A stretch of DNA of 6,960 nt from an uncultured Lachnospiraceae bacterium (GTDB lineage: Bacteria; Bacillota; Clostridia; Lachnospirales; Lachnospiraceae): assembly GCA_934359535.1 (NCBI GenBank), contig CAKRLN010000115.1, positions 1-6,960 of the forward strand, given 5' to 3'. The position numbers and the translations under genes were made by a program. Below are positions 1 through 5,745 of the stretch, piece after piece (within the stretch, counting starts at the first letter, position 1; every line of letters begins with the position of its first letter). The notes below the pieces were generated by a model. That model worked only from the letters and a program-made list of their open reading frames with translations, was not told where the DNA came from and ran no database searches.

Positions 1-92
1 CCGATACCACAGTTGTCATGCTCAAATTTTGGATCGTACATGCCAACAGCTTTTGCTGTGCTTTCATTCCACTGTTTCAACTGTTCTTTCAT
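1..92 (-). CDS. gltB: Glutamate synthase large subunit, N-terminal fragment (runs off window)
   Basis: Only the first 30 codons are present; the gene continues past base 1. The peptide begins MKEQLKQWNE and reaches MYDPKFEHDNCGIG at residues 18-31 (the last glycine codon is cut by the window edge). This is the hallmark start of glutamate synthase large subunits, where a short propeptide is removed and the exposed cysteine (Cys28 here) becomes the N-terminal nucleophile of the class II glutamine amidotransferase domain. The enzyme transfers the amide nitrogen of glutamine to 2-oxoglutarate to give glutamate in the cytosol. The ATG at 92 is chosen because an AAAGGA site lies 7 nt upstream (100-105). 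It sits behind the terminator of the preceding run and has its own promoter candidates, so it is probably a separate transcription unit. With only 30 residues visible, a stand-alone glutaminase-domain protein of the same family cannot be excluded. Confidence 0.85.
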   Translation of the reverse strand, partial: MKEQLKQWNESTAKAVGMYDPKFEHDNCGI

Positions 93-99
93 CGCTCTA

Positions 100-108
100 T
101 CCTTTCCT
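100..108 (-). promoter_or_regulatory. Ribosome binding site of gltB
   Basis: On the minus strand this reads AGGAAAGGA. The nearer AAAGGA core (100-105) is 7 nt from the ATG at 92, normal spacing, and it fixes the gltB start. Confidence 0.75.
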
Positions 109-135
109 GATCAAATGATTATTTTTATTAATAAA

Positions 136-164
136 ATAATACTCCCTTGCTTTCGCAAAGTAAA
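136..164 (-). promoter_or_regulatory. Candidate sigma-A promoter for gltB (proximal)
   Basis: On the minus strand a -35-like TTTACT (159-164) is separated by exactly 17 bp from a -10-like TATTAT (136-141). This predicts a start near 129 and a leader of roughly 35-40 nt before the gltB ATG. The -10 hexamer matches consensus at five of six positions and the -35 at four of six. A palindrome, TTTTATTAATAAAA at 123-136, overlaps the expected start site and might be an operator or simply AT-rich DNA. The assignment rests on motif reading only. Confidence 0.5.
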
Positions 165-261
165 GAGCTTTTTTCTTCCTATTGTCAGATTATTTATCTA
201 CTTAATTATTTAAATATAGTTTTCTGATAATACAACAAATTTTTTGTCTTATTTTGTGGTA

Positions 262-289
262 TATATACAATTCTGGCTATTCCAGGCAA
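262..289 (-). promoter_or_regulatory. Second candidate promoter upstream of gltB (distal)
   Basis: On the minus strand TTGCCT (284-289) precedes TATATA (262-267) with a 16-bp spacer; shifting the -10 by two bases gives 18 bp. Transcription from here would give a leader of about 160 nt ahead of gltB. The short inverted repeat CTGG-N5-CCAG (273-285) overlaps the -35 and spacer. In DNA this AT-rich, chance matches are common, so this is weaker than the proximal candidate. Confidence 0.3.
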
Positions 290-332
290 AAAACTTTTTT
301 CTAATTCCAATAAAAAAGCAGGTTTCCAGTTG

Positions 333-353
333 AATTGTGTCTAAATTGTGTCT
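333..353. repeat. Tandem 10-bp direct repeats, 11-bp period
   Basis: AATTGTGTCT occurs at 333-342 and again at 344-353, separated by one A. The repeats are exact and spaced one DNA turn apart, which suits two protein half-sites on the same face of the helix. They lie about 170-240 bp upstream of the proposed gltB start sites and just past the terminator of the preceding operon. A regulator is not identified; two copies could also be a chance duplication. Confidence 0.55.
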
Positions 354-363
354 CTATAGTAAT

Positions 364-418
364 AAAAAAAGCCAGTATCCGATCCGCACCGAACGAACGA
401 TGCGGTTCAAATACTGAC
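364..418 (-). terminator. Rho-independent terminator of the fol-HAD-CPBP run
   Basis: On the minus strand a long hairpin is followed directly by seven T residues (364-370 on the plus strand are all A). The outer stem pairs 411-418 with 371-378 (8 bp, one G-T wobble). The inner stem pairs 398-405 with 384-391 (8 bp, one wobble) around a 6-nt loop, and an internal loop separates the two stems. It begins 10 nt after the CPBP stop codon. The plus-strand side has no T run, so it should act only on minus-strand transcripts. Confidence 0.9.
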
Positions 419-427
419 TGATAAATT

Positions 428-1198
428 CTAATCTTTTTTAAGAAACCGGACAAGGAGCACTATCCCTGCGGCAAGACACAAAACAGAAAAAACGGCTGCT
501 CCCACACTCCATTTTGCAGTATTCCAAAGCCATCCGGTCTCGGTTCGTATAACTGCGATCGCATTTGCGGTCATATGTGCCGCAACCGCTCCATACATAT
601 GATTACAGCGCTCCATACAGAGTGCCAGAACAATCCCAAGCAAAAATGCATACAAAAACTGCACAATATTAAAATGCACCACTCCAAAGATCAGTGCGGA
701 AAGCAGCACCGCCGGAATCATCCCGACCAGTCTTCTCATCCTGCCATATACGATGCCACGGTACAAAAGCTCCTCAAGAAGCGGTGTCACAAGTGCCGAG
801 CCCAGAAGCTCAAGCGGAAGCGAGCTTGCATAGAATGCTCCGCTCATTTCTTCATAATTCTTTGACATGGTAACAAGCGGTGTCATCTGAATCAGGTTGT
901 TTAATCCGATTCCGACTAATGCTGCAATCGCAATGACCCAGAGCACATTGGTAAGATGCTCTTTTGTGATCCATGGTTCTGGCTTTAAAATCCCCATCAT
1001 AATCTGATCCTGTCTGTAGAACCGGTATACAAACGGAATCGTAAAGCAGCTTGCCACAATCTGACAGGTCATATACTGCTCTGTTTCTGCCCCAAGAAGC
1101 ATCTGGGCTAAAAACATGGCAATGTTTGCCACAACAAAATAAATTCCAATCGGATATGCAATCTCCCATACCCGGAATGCGATGTTATTTTTGTTCAT
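428..1198 (-). CDS. CPBP-family (CAAX protease-like) intramembrane metalloprotease
   Basis: The 256-residue polytopic membrane protein has about seven hydrophobic segments (near residues 12-34, 44-60, 85-105, 130-141, 158-173, 180-196 and 233-252). It carries the signature motifs of the CPBP/Abi family: EELLYR at 142-147 (EExxxR), FGVVH at 171-175 (FxxxH), and HMTAN at 208-212 (HxxxN-type). These residues are expected to form the metal-dependent active site within the membrane. Bacterial members have varied or unknown substrates, including peptide processing, bacteriocin self-immunity and regulatory proteolysis; nothing here identifies the substrate. The ATG at 1198 has an AGGAG site 9 nt upstream (1208-1212) inside the HAD gene. 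The reading frame overlaps the HAD stop by 14 nt, implying translational coupling. It is the last gene before the terminator. Confidence 0.87.
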   Translation of the reverse strand: MNKNNIAFRVWEIAYPIGIYFVVANIAMFLAQMLLGAETEQYMTCQIVASCFTIPFVYRFYRQDQIMMGILKPEPWITKEHLTNVLWVIAIAALVGIGLNNLIQMTPLVTMSKNYEEMSGAFYASSLPLELLGSALVTPLLEELLYRGIVYGRMRRLVGMIPAVLLSALIFGVVHFNIVQFLYAFLLGIVLALCMERCNHMYGAVAAHMTANAIAVIRTETGWLWNTAKWSVGAAVFSVLCLAAGIVLLVRFLKKD

Positions 1199-1868
1199 AC
1201 GATTCTTCTCCTGATGAAAGCATTTTCAAAAGCTCTGGAAGCTGGGACAGGTCATCACAGCGAAAACGTGCTCCATGTTCTAACATTTCTGCAATATCTC
1301 CAAAGCCGTAGGATACTGCTATGCATGGGATCTGATGCGCTACTGCTCCGTTTACATCAAACATCGTATCTCCAATCAGACACATCTCATCCTTTGAAAG
1401 CTCCTGCCATCTGTAAAACACCTCGGAAAGCACCTCTTCCTTCGTGTCAATTCTTCCATCCATAGTTGCTCCAACTACATCATCAAAAAGTGGCAGAATA
1501 CCAAAATGTTTAAGAATTCTTCTGCACGATTCTTCCGGTTTCGAAGATGCCATTCCAATCCGGTAGCCCTGCTCCTTCAAGTTTTCAATTGTCTCTTTGA
1601 CATGCGGATACAGGCTGCATTCAAAAATTCCGATCTTGTGATAACGTTCCCTGTACTTTGCAACTGCCTCTGCTGCTTTTTCTTTATCAAAACCGTAATA
1701 CCTCTGAAATGAATCCCGAAGCGGTGGACCGATAAATGAATAGAGTATCTTCCTGTTGTCTTCCTGAATTCCATAATAATCCAGTGCATAACGGACACAG
1801 TTTATGATACCTTCTGAGGAATCAATAAGTGTGCCGTCCAGGTCAAATAAAACTGCTTTGATGCCCAT
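1185..1868 (-). CDS. HAD-superfamily hydrolase, phosphoglycolate phosphatase-like
   Basis: The 227-residue cytosolic protein shows all four HAD motifs: FDLDGTL at 8-14 (nucleophile Asp9 and acid/base Asp11), MASSK at 106-110, Lys143 in DTKEEV, and IGDTMFD at 165-171 with Asp167 and Asp171 for Mg2+. A helical cap lies between motifs I and II (about 15-85), as in the Gph/PpaX-like C1-cap group. Such enzymes remove phosphate from small phosphorylated metabolites, but the substrate cannot be read from sequence. The ATG at 1868 is preferred over an in-frame TTG at 1901 because AAGGAAGG (1876-1883) sits 7 nt before it and the protein then starts one strand before the DxD motif, as usual. It follows folBK by 39 bp and overlaps the CPBP gene. 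That position makes a role in pterin dephosphorylation possible, but this is inference. Confidence 0.88.
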   Translation of the reverse strand: MGIKAVLFDLDGTLIDSSEGIINCVRYALDYYGIQEDNRKILYSFIGPPLRDSFQRYYGFDKEKAAEAVAKYRERYHKIGIFECSLYPHVKETIENLKEQGYRIGMASSKPEESCRRILKHFGILPLFDDVVGATMDGRIDTKEEVLSEVFYRWQELSKDEMCLIGDTMFDVNGAVAHQIPCIAVSYGFGDIAEMLEHGARFRCDDLSQLPELLKMLSSGEESYEQK

Positions 1869-1875
1869 GTGTTTT

Positions 1876-1883
1876 CCTTCCTT
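1876..1883 (-). promoter_or_regulatory. Ribosome binding site fixing the HAD hydrolase start
   Basis: The minus strand reads AAGGAAGG, 7 nt before the ATG at 1868. The longer reading frame beginning with TTG at 1901 would place this site inside the coding sequence, so the shorter protein is preferred. Confidence 0.75.
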
Positions 1884-1907
1884 TATGCTTTTTTGCCGCA
1901 ATGCAGC

Positions 1908-2720
1908 TTATGATAAGTTTTTTAAAAGCTCGGATACCGTAAGTCCAAGAACCGGATGCCTGTAATTCGGGCAAAGCTCGGAAAGCGGCACAAGCACAAA
2001 TTCACGATTCTGCATGTCAATATGTGGAATCACAAGATCCTCACTTTCATATACTTCTTTATCGTAAAATACAATATCCATATCAAGCGTTCTCGGCCCC
2101 CAGACGATTACGCGCTTTCTGTCGGCATGTGCCTCCACCTCATGCAAAAATGCCAAAAGCTCCTCCGGCAGAAGCAGTGTCTCAAGATACAGACAGCCAT
2201 TCAAAAAAGAATCCTGTTCGACATAACCATACGGCGCTGTCTCAATCAGCTCTGACACCCGTACATTCCGGATTTCCGGATGTGCCTTAATCTCTTCAAT
2301 GCCCTGTGTGATATAAGCCTTTTTATCTCCCATATTCGAGCCAAAGGACAGATACACCTTATGCCACGCGCGCTCCATCGTAACAGAAACATTTCCAAAC
2401 GGAAGACCGATTGGCGCATGCGGCTTCTCAAGCGTCAGCTTTACCCGTGCAAGAAGCGTATAATGTAGAAGAAGTGCCTGAGAAAGCCGCTCTGCCGCAC
2501 ACTCAATCAGGTCATAGGAGGTTTTCTGAAATTCTTTTGTCATAAACGCACAGACGTCAGCGTAATTTAACGCATCGGAAAGCGCATCACTTTTTCCTGC
2601 GGTTCTGCAGTCTAAATACAGTCTGGCATTCACATAAAAATCCTGTCCGTTTTCTTTTTCTTCCGGAAGCACCCCATGGTGCGCGAAAATTTTCAATCCG
2701 GTAATTGTAATGTAGTCCAT
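1908..2720 (-). CDS. folBK: Bifunctional dihydroneopterin aldolase / HMDHP pyrophosphokinase (FolB-FolK fusion)
   Basis: The single 270-residue chain holds two enzymes. Residues 1-118 are FolB, which cleaves 7,8-dihydroneopterin to 6-hydroxymethyl-7,8-dihydropterin and glycolaldehyde. Its marks are the HHGVLPEEKENGQ loop (14-26), Tyr53 in LNYADV, IECAAERL (72-79) and EKPHAPI (98-104) with the catalytic-type Lys99. Residues 121-270 are FolK, which transfers diphosphate from ATP to that product. Its marks are SFGSNMGD (125-132), TAPYGYVEQDSFLNG (161-175), WGPRTLDMDI (207-216) with the Mg2+-binding aspartates, and IPHIDMQNREFVL (231-243). Both halves are about normal length for stand-alone enzymes and join almost without a linker. 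The ATG at 2720 has AAGGA 5 nt upstream, with a second AGAGGAGAA 10 nt upstream. It follows folP by 81 bp. FolB-FolK fusions are a known arrangement in Firmicutes. Confidence 0.95.
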   Translation of the reverse strand: MDYITITGLKIFAHHGVLPEEKENGQDFYVNARLYLDCRTAGKSDALSDALNYADVCAFMTKEFQKTSYDLIECAAERLSQALLLHYTLLARVKLTLEKPHAPIGLPFGNVSVTMERAWHKVYLSFGSNMGDKKAYITQGIEEIKAHPEIRNVRVSELIETAPYGYVEQDSFLNGCLYLETLLLPEELLAFLHEVEAHADRKRVIVWGPRTLDMDIVFYDKEVYESEDLVIPHIDMQNREFVLVPLSELCPNYRHPVLGLTVSELLKNLS

Positions 2721-2801
2721 CCTGTTCCTTTTCTCCTCTTTTTCTTCTATTTGCTGGGTACTTTCGAGGGATTTTTCTGATTTTAATCCCCTTTTTGAGC
2801 T

Positions 2802-3611
2802 TTATTTGTAAGCAAGAATAGCGCGCATCATATGGATGGCGCGGGCATTTTCCTTTACATCATGTACACGCACAAATGCGCAGCGCTTCTGCACCGCATA
2901 CACTGAGGTGACAAGTGTTCCTTCCACACGCTGGTCGGACGGAAGATCCAATGTCAGTCCGATCACGGATTTCCTTGAAGTTCCAAGAAGCACCGGATAA
3001 CCAAGCTCCATCAGCCGGTCTACCTTTGCAATTGCCTCTAAGTTGTTCTCATAGCTTTTTGCAAATCCGACACCTGGATCTAATATGATCTTATCATCTT
3101 CAATTCCTGCATTCTTAGCAAGGGAGATTGTCTCACTTAAATCATCTAACATATCCTTCATAAAGCTTTTGTACTGGTCATTTTTCCGGTTATGCATCAG
3201 ACAGCATGCCACACCGGTACGCGCAATAACATCTGCCATCTTTTCATCGTATTTCAGTCCCCAGATGTCGTTGACAAGATCTGCTCCGGCAGAAACGGTT
3301 GCCTCCGCGACTGCACTCTTATAGGTGTCGATTGAAATTGGAACATCAAAACGCTTCCTTAATGCCTCAATAACAGGAACCGTGCGCGCAATCTCCTCGT
3401 CATCGGAGATCTTAGTATAGCCCGGTCTTGTAGACTCTCCACCGACATCAATAATGTCTGCGCCATCTTTTATCATTTCCTCTGCATGGTACAGTGCCGC
3501 ATCCATATTATTGAACTTACCTCCATCTGAAAAGGAGTCCGGCGTTACATTTAAAATTCCCATAATATAGGTCTGTGTTTCTGTGTCAAACTGTCTGTTT
3601 CCAATCTTCAT
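2802..3611 (-). CDS. folP: Dihydropteroate synthase
   Basis: The 269-residue TIM-barrel enzyme condenses 6-hydroxymethyl-dihydropterin diphosphate with p-aminobenzoate to give dihydropteroate; it is the target of sulfonamides. Motifs in order are MGILNVTPDSFSDGG (17-31), DVGGESTRPG (55-64, the flexible loop), SIDTYK (93-98), ND (114-115), MH (139-140), LDPGVGFAK (177-185), LGTSRKS (209-215) and RVHDV (248-252). The motifs look intact and the TRPG loop has the ordinary sequence, so nothing suggests drug resistance. I chose the ATG at 3611 because CAGGAG (3622-3627) lies 10 nt upstream and the length fits the family. An in-frame ATG at 3674 would add 21 residues encoded mostly by the inserted repeat element and has no ribosome site. 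The upstream gap to folE is occupied by the MITE-like element. Confidence 0.96.
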   Translation of the reverse strand: MKIGNRQFDTETQTYIMGILNVTPDSFSDGGKFNNMDAALYHAEEMIKDGADIIDVGGESTRPGYTKISDDEEIARTVPVIEALRKRFDVPISIDTYKSAVAEATVSAGADLVNDIWGLKYDEKMADVIARTGVACCLMHNRKNDQYKSFMKDMLDDLSETISLAKNAGIEDDKIILDPGVGFAKSYENNLEAIAKVDRLMELGYPVLLGTSRKSVIGLTLDLPSDQRVEGTLVTSVYAVQKRCAFVRVHDVKENARAIHMMRAILAYK

Positions 3612-3621
3612 GTCTGTTATT

Positions 3622-3627
3622 CTCCTG
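3622..3627 (-). promoter_or_regulatory. Ribosome binding site of folP
   Basis: The minus strand reads CAGGAG, 10 nt from the ATG at 3611. It decides against the longer frame starting at 3674. The duplicated target site of the inserted element ends only 7 bp upstream of it, so the insertion left the site intact but placed a strong fold close by. Confidence 0.75.
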
Positions 3628-3644
3628 TTATTCACTGTCTTATT

Positions 3645-3660
3645 TAGGCAATTGCGAAAC
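3645..3660 (+). repeat. Left terminal inverted repeat of the MITE-like element
   Basis: TAGGCAATTGCGAAAC pairs with the complement of 3840-3855, which reads TAGGTAATTGCGAAAC; there is a single mismatch at the fifth base. It abuts the left 11-bp duplication. Confidence 0.85.
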
Positions 3661-3736
3661 CCTCTTTTATTCACATTTTATTGTTCAAAGTGACAAAAAT
3701 CTTCGAAGACACGCTTTCGCTACGTGTCGCTCACAG

Positions 3737-3774
3737 CGGTACATAAGCGACCAAAACACGGTCGCTAAGTACCG
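3737..3774. repeat. Central hairpin of the MITE-like element
   Basis: CGGTAC (3737-3742) pairs with GTACCG (3769-3774), and AGCGACC (3746-3752) pairs with GGTCGCT (3760-3766) around a 7-nt loop, with a small internal loop between the stems. It forms the tip of the longer folded structure. No T run follows on either strand, so it is not an intrinsic terminator. Confidence 0.75.
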
Positions 3775-3839
3775 GTGGCTCCCCAGTGTCTTCTTAATCT
3801 TTTTGTCACTTTTCACAATAGAATCCAACTTAACTATGA

Positions 3840-3855
3840 GTTTCGCAATTACCTA
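3840..3855 (-). repeat. Right terminal inverted repeat of the MITE-like element
   Basis: On the minus strand it reads TAGGTAATTGCGAAAC, matching the left end at 15 of 16 bases. It abuts the right 11-bp duplication at 3856-3866. Confidence 0.85.
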
Positions 3856-3903
3856 ACTGTCTTATTTCAATCCCGGTTTTACCTGCCACAGATATGATGC
3901 GTA

Positions 3904-4458
3904 TTATTTAACCATCGCAAAAAAGCGGTTCTGAAGCTTTTCATCCTCTTCAAACATCCCCCCCATTGCGAAGGTAACGGTTTTACTTCCCGGCTTTTTG
4001 ATGCCTCGCATCGTCATGCACATGTGCTCTGCCTCGATCATCACAATCGCGCCAAGCGGCTTTAATTCATTCATCAGTGCATCACATATCTGTCTTGTCA
4101 GCTGCTCCTGGATCTGTGGTCTTCTTGCAAACACCTCGACCGTGCGCGCAAGCTTACTTAGTCCTACCACCCTGCCATTTGGAATATATGCAATATGTGC
4201 TTTCCCGTAAAATGGCATAAAATGATGCTCACACGTTGAATAAAACGTAATATCCTTCTCAATCACCATCTCCGTATTATCCGTTGAAAACGTTTTCTTC
4301 AAATGCTCAGCAGCATCCTGATCCAGTCCCGCAAAAATCTCCTCATACATTCTTGCGATCCGGTCAGGTGTATCCTTTAATCCTTCCCGATCCGGATTCT
4401 CCCCGATCCCTTCTAAGATCAGACGGACCCCCTCTTCTACCTTTGCTTTATCAACCAC
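3904..4458 (-). CDS. folE: GTP cyclohydrolase I (type IA)
   Basis: The 184-residue enzyme opens and rebuilds GTP into 7,8-dihydroneopterin triphosphate, the first committed step of folate synthesis. The sequence has the zinc-binding [10 protein letters not shown] (74-83, Cys76 and His79) and Cys147 in EAEHMCMTM, the substrate-pocket run [11 protein letters not shown] (95-105), [10 protein letters not shown] (112-121) and RGIKKPGS (151-158). The length is typical and no key residue is missing, so this is the zinc-dependent FolE1 type rather than FolE2. Family members usually form homodecamers. The start codon is GTG at 4458, supported by a perfect AGGAGG 7 nt upstream (4466-4471), and the start of the protein aligns normally with the family. 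It overlaps the end of folC by 22 nt, so the two are translationally coupled. The MITE-like element begins about 50 bp after its stop. Confidence 0.96.
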   Translation of the reverse strand: MVDKAKVEEGVRLILEGIGENPDREGLKDTPDRIARMYEEIFAGLDQDAAEHLKKTFSTDNTEMVIEKDITFYSTCEHHFMPFYGKAHIAYIPNGRVVGLSKLARTVEVFARRPQIQEQLTRQICDALMNELKPLGAIVMIEAEHMCMTMRGIKKPGSKTVTFAMGGMFEEDEKLQNRFFAMVK

Positions 4459-5744
4459 TCCTGTACCTCCTGTTTCAGCTGGCCCAGATAAGATAATGAG
4501 CCAAATGCCAGCACTGGCCTCTTTTCGCCAAGTGCCTTCTCTACTGCTTCTTTTATCGTCTTACAATACGTTACATCCTTGTGATACCTGCGTGCTTCCT
4601 CGGCTAAAAGTGCGCCATCCATCGCCCTTGCATTGTCTGGCGTTATCGTATAGACTGCGGCAGCATGTGGAAGCATAAGTTTTAGCATTTTTTCGTGCTC
4701 TTTATCTGCAAGTACTCCTATTATATAAGTTATCGGCACATTTGTAAAACAGTTTTCCACGGTATCACAAAGCTGTCTTGCCGCATCCTCGTTATGTGCA
4801 CCGTCTATTGCGATAAACGGATCTTTGCAAAGCACCTCAAATCGTCCCGGCCAGCAGCAAGCTTCTATTCCCCTTTTTATAAGAGAAGCACCTGCATCCT
4901 TTTGCCGTGCAAGTGCAGGACAAAGCCCCGGAAGAAGCGTCCTTGCTGTTGAAATTGCAAGGGATGCATTCTCCTTCTGGCAGCTTCCCGCCATGGAAGT
5001 CGTATAAGTCTCTCCTTCATAAGAAAAGACAAGACATCCCGGTTCCTGGCTTATGACGCTTTCTTCCTCTTCCTTTACCTCATAAAGTGCCGCATGTTTT
5101 TTTTCTGCCACATGACGGATTACATGGGCAGCCTCCGGCTTCTGTACTGCGGAAAATACCGGGCAGCCTTCTTTGATAATACCACTTTTTACCGTTGCAA
5201 TCGCCTCTAATGTACCGCCCAAAAACTGCATATGGTCCATGCTGATTGTCGTAAGCACCGATGCAAGCGGATGGGTGATCAGATTTGTCGCATCTGTGCT
5301 CCCACCCATTCCGGTCTCAAGCAGCACCACATCTGGTTTTTTCCGGTAAAAATAGACAAATGCCGCTGCTGTTTCCACCTCAAACACCGTCGGATATTCC
5401 CCGCCCTTTGATACGACAATGTCACAGGCGTCTTTCACCTGTGACATAACCTCGGCATATTCATTTCGTGTCATGTTGCATCCGTCATACTGCCAGACCT
5501 CAAGCGGATCAAAAACAGCCGGAGAACAGTATCTTCCTACATGAAGCCCCGCCTCCCGGAAAATCGAACAAAGATAGGCTCCTACTGAGCCCTTTCCGTT
5601 CGTCCCTGCGATGTGAATGATTGGAAGCGTCTCCCAGACATCCGAAAGCTCCGCCATCAGTGCGCGGATGCTTTTGAGTCCTAAAATACTTCCTGTTCTG
5701 GATACCTGGCTGATATAGGTTCTGGCCTCTTCAAATGTCATCAT
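4437..5744 (-). CDS. folC: Bifunctional folylpolyglutamate synthase / dihydrofolate synthase
   Basis: The 435-residue Mur-ligase-fold enzyme adds L-glutamate to dihydropteroate and then to folates, using ATP. Visible motifs are the P-loop [10 protein letters not shown] (44-53), [13 protein letters not shown] (142-154), SMDHMQFLG (168-176), the lysine-bearing VKSGIIKEG (185-193, Lys186 being the expected carbamylated residue), WPGRFE (298-303), IDGAHN (313-318) and GVLADKE (343-349). The length is normal for FolC. The loop after the P-loop reads [12 protein letters not shown] (73-84) instead of the textbook SPHL...ER; I believe this variant occurs in clostridial homologues. The ATG at 5744 is 1 nt past the upstream stop codon; a second ATG follows at 5741. 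The nearest purine-rich site, AAAAGGGG (5757-5764), is 12 nt away and not ideal, so translation probably depends on ribosomes finishing the topoisomerase gene. Whether both activities are present cannot be read directly. Confidence 0.94.
   Translation of the reverse strand: MMTFEEARTYISQVSRTGSILGLKSIRALMAELSDVWETLPIIHIAGTNGKGSVGAYLCSIFREAGLHVGRYCSPAVFDPLEVWQYDGCNMTRNEYAEVMSQVKDACDIVVSKGGEYPTVFEVETAAAFVYFYRKKPDVVLLETGMGGSTDATNLITHPLASVLTTISMDHMQFLGGTLEAIATVKSGIIKEGCPVFSAVQKPEAAHVIRHVAEKKHAALYEVKEEEESVISQEPGCLVFSYEGETYTTSMAGSCQKENASLAISTARTLLPGLCPALARQKDAGASLIKRGIEACCWPGRFEVLCKDPFIAIDGAHNEDAARQLCDTVENCFTNVPITYIIGVLADKEHEKMLKLMLPHAAAVYTITPDNARAMDGALLAEEARRYHKDVTYCKTIKEAVEKALGEKRPVLAFGSLSYLGQLKQEVQEWLIKQR
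4466..4471 (-). promoter_or_regulatory. Ribosome binding site of folE inside folC
   Basis: A perfect AGGAGG lies 7 nt before the GTG at 4458, embedded in codons for the folC C-terminus. It decides the GTG start of folE and shows the gene overlap is functional. Confidence 0.85.
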
Positions 5745-5745
5745 A

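Larger units (their letters stand above)
93..363. other. AT-rich intergenic region upstream of gltB
   Basis: About 270 bp lies between the terminator of the HAD/CPBP run and gltB. It is markedly richer in A and T than the surrounding genes. I see two minus-strand promoter candidates, an AT-rich palindrome (123-136), a pair of direct repeats one helical turn apart (333-353) and a short inverted repeat CTGG-N5-CCAG (273-285). A 66-codon plus-strand reading frame (13-213) overlaps the gltB start antisense. Its hydrophobic, Phe-rich composition comes from the T-rich DNA, so I do not treat it as a gene. No RNA gene is recognised. Confidence 0.6.
3634..3866. mobile_element. MITE-like element with 11-bp target-site duplication, between folE and folP
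   Basis: The body of 211 bp (3645-3855) is flanked by perfect 11-bp direct repeats ACTGTCTTATT (3634-3644 and 3856-3866), the mark of a transposition event. The ends are inverted repeats, TAGGCAATTGCGAAAC (3645-3660) facing its complement at 3840-3855, with one mismatch in 16. Inside, further complementary blocks nest: 3687-3699 with 3800-3812 (13 bp, perfect), 3705-3712 with 3786-3793 (8 bp, perfect), and a central hairpin 3737-3752 with 3760-3774. It encodes no transposase and no credible protein, so it would need an enzyme supplied from elsewhere in the genome. The family is not recognised from reading. Target duplications of 10-12 bp occur in parts of the IS4 group, which is only a hint. 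Removing it and one duplicate leaves a 70-bp folE-folP gap. Confidence 0.85.

Noticed and set aside
13..213. Plus-strand 66-codon reading frame near the left edge
   Set aside because: It is antisense to the gltB start and then runs through AT-rich promoter DNA; the Phe/Ile-rich peptide reflects base composition.
575..865. Plus-strand 96-codon reading frame inside the CPBP gene
   Set aside because: It is a shadow of a protease gene that has full family motifs; the Lys/His/Cys-rich product has no coherent fold signature.
1869..1901. Upstream TTG start for the HAD hydrolase
   Set aside because: It would place the AAGGAAGG ribosome site inside the gene and add 11 residues before the usual HAD start.
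2768..2790. Possible terminator or attenuator between folP and folBK
   Set aside because: GGGATT and AATCCC form only a 6-bp stem with an 11-nt loop and no T run follows on the minus strand; too weak to call.
3612..3674. Longer folP beginning at the ATG at 3674
   Set aside because: The extra 21 residues come largely from the inserted element, there is no ribosome site before 3674, and a good CAGGAG serves the ATG at 3611.
3575..3856. Plus-strand 93-codon reading frame covering most of the inserted element and the start of folP
   Set aside because: It lies antisense to the folP start and across the hairpin-rich repeat, has no recognisable domain, and is best explained as chance translation of a palindromic element.
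3612..3903. Tetrahydrofolate riboswitch upstream of folP
   Set aside because: I looked for the conserved THF-aptamer core and did not find it; the structure here is explained by symmetrical terminal repeats and a target duplication. A covariance-model search would be decisive.
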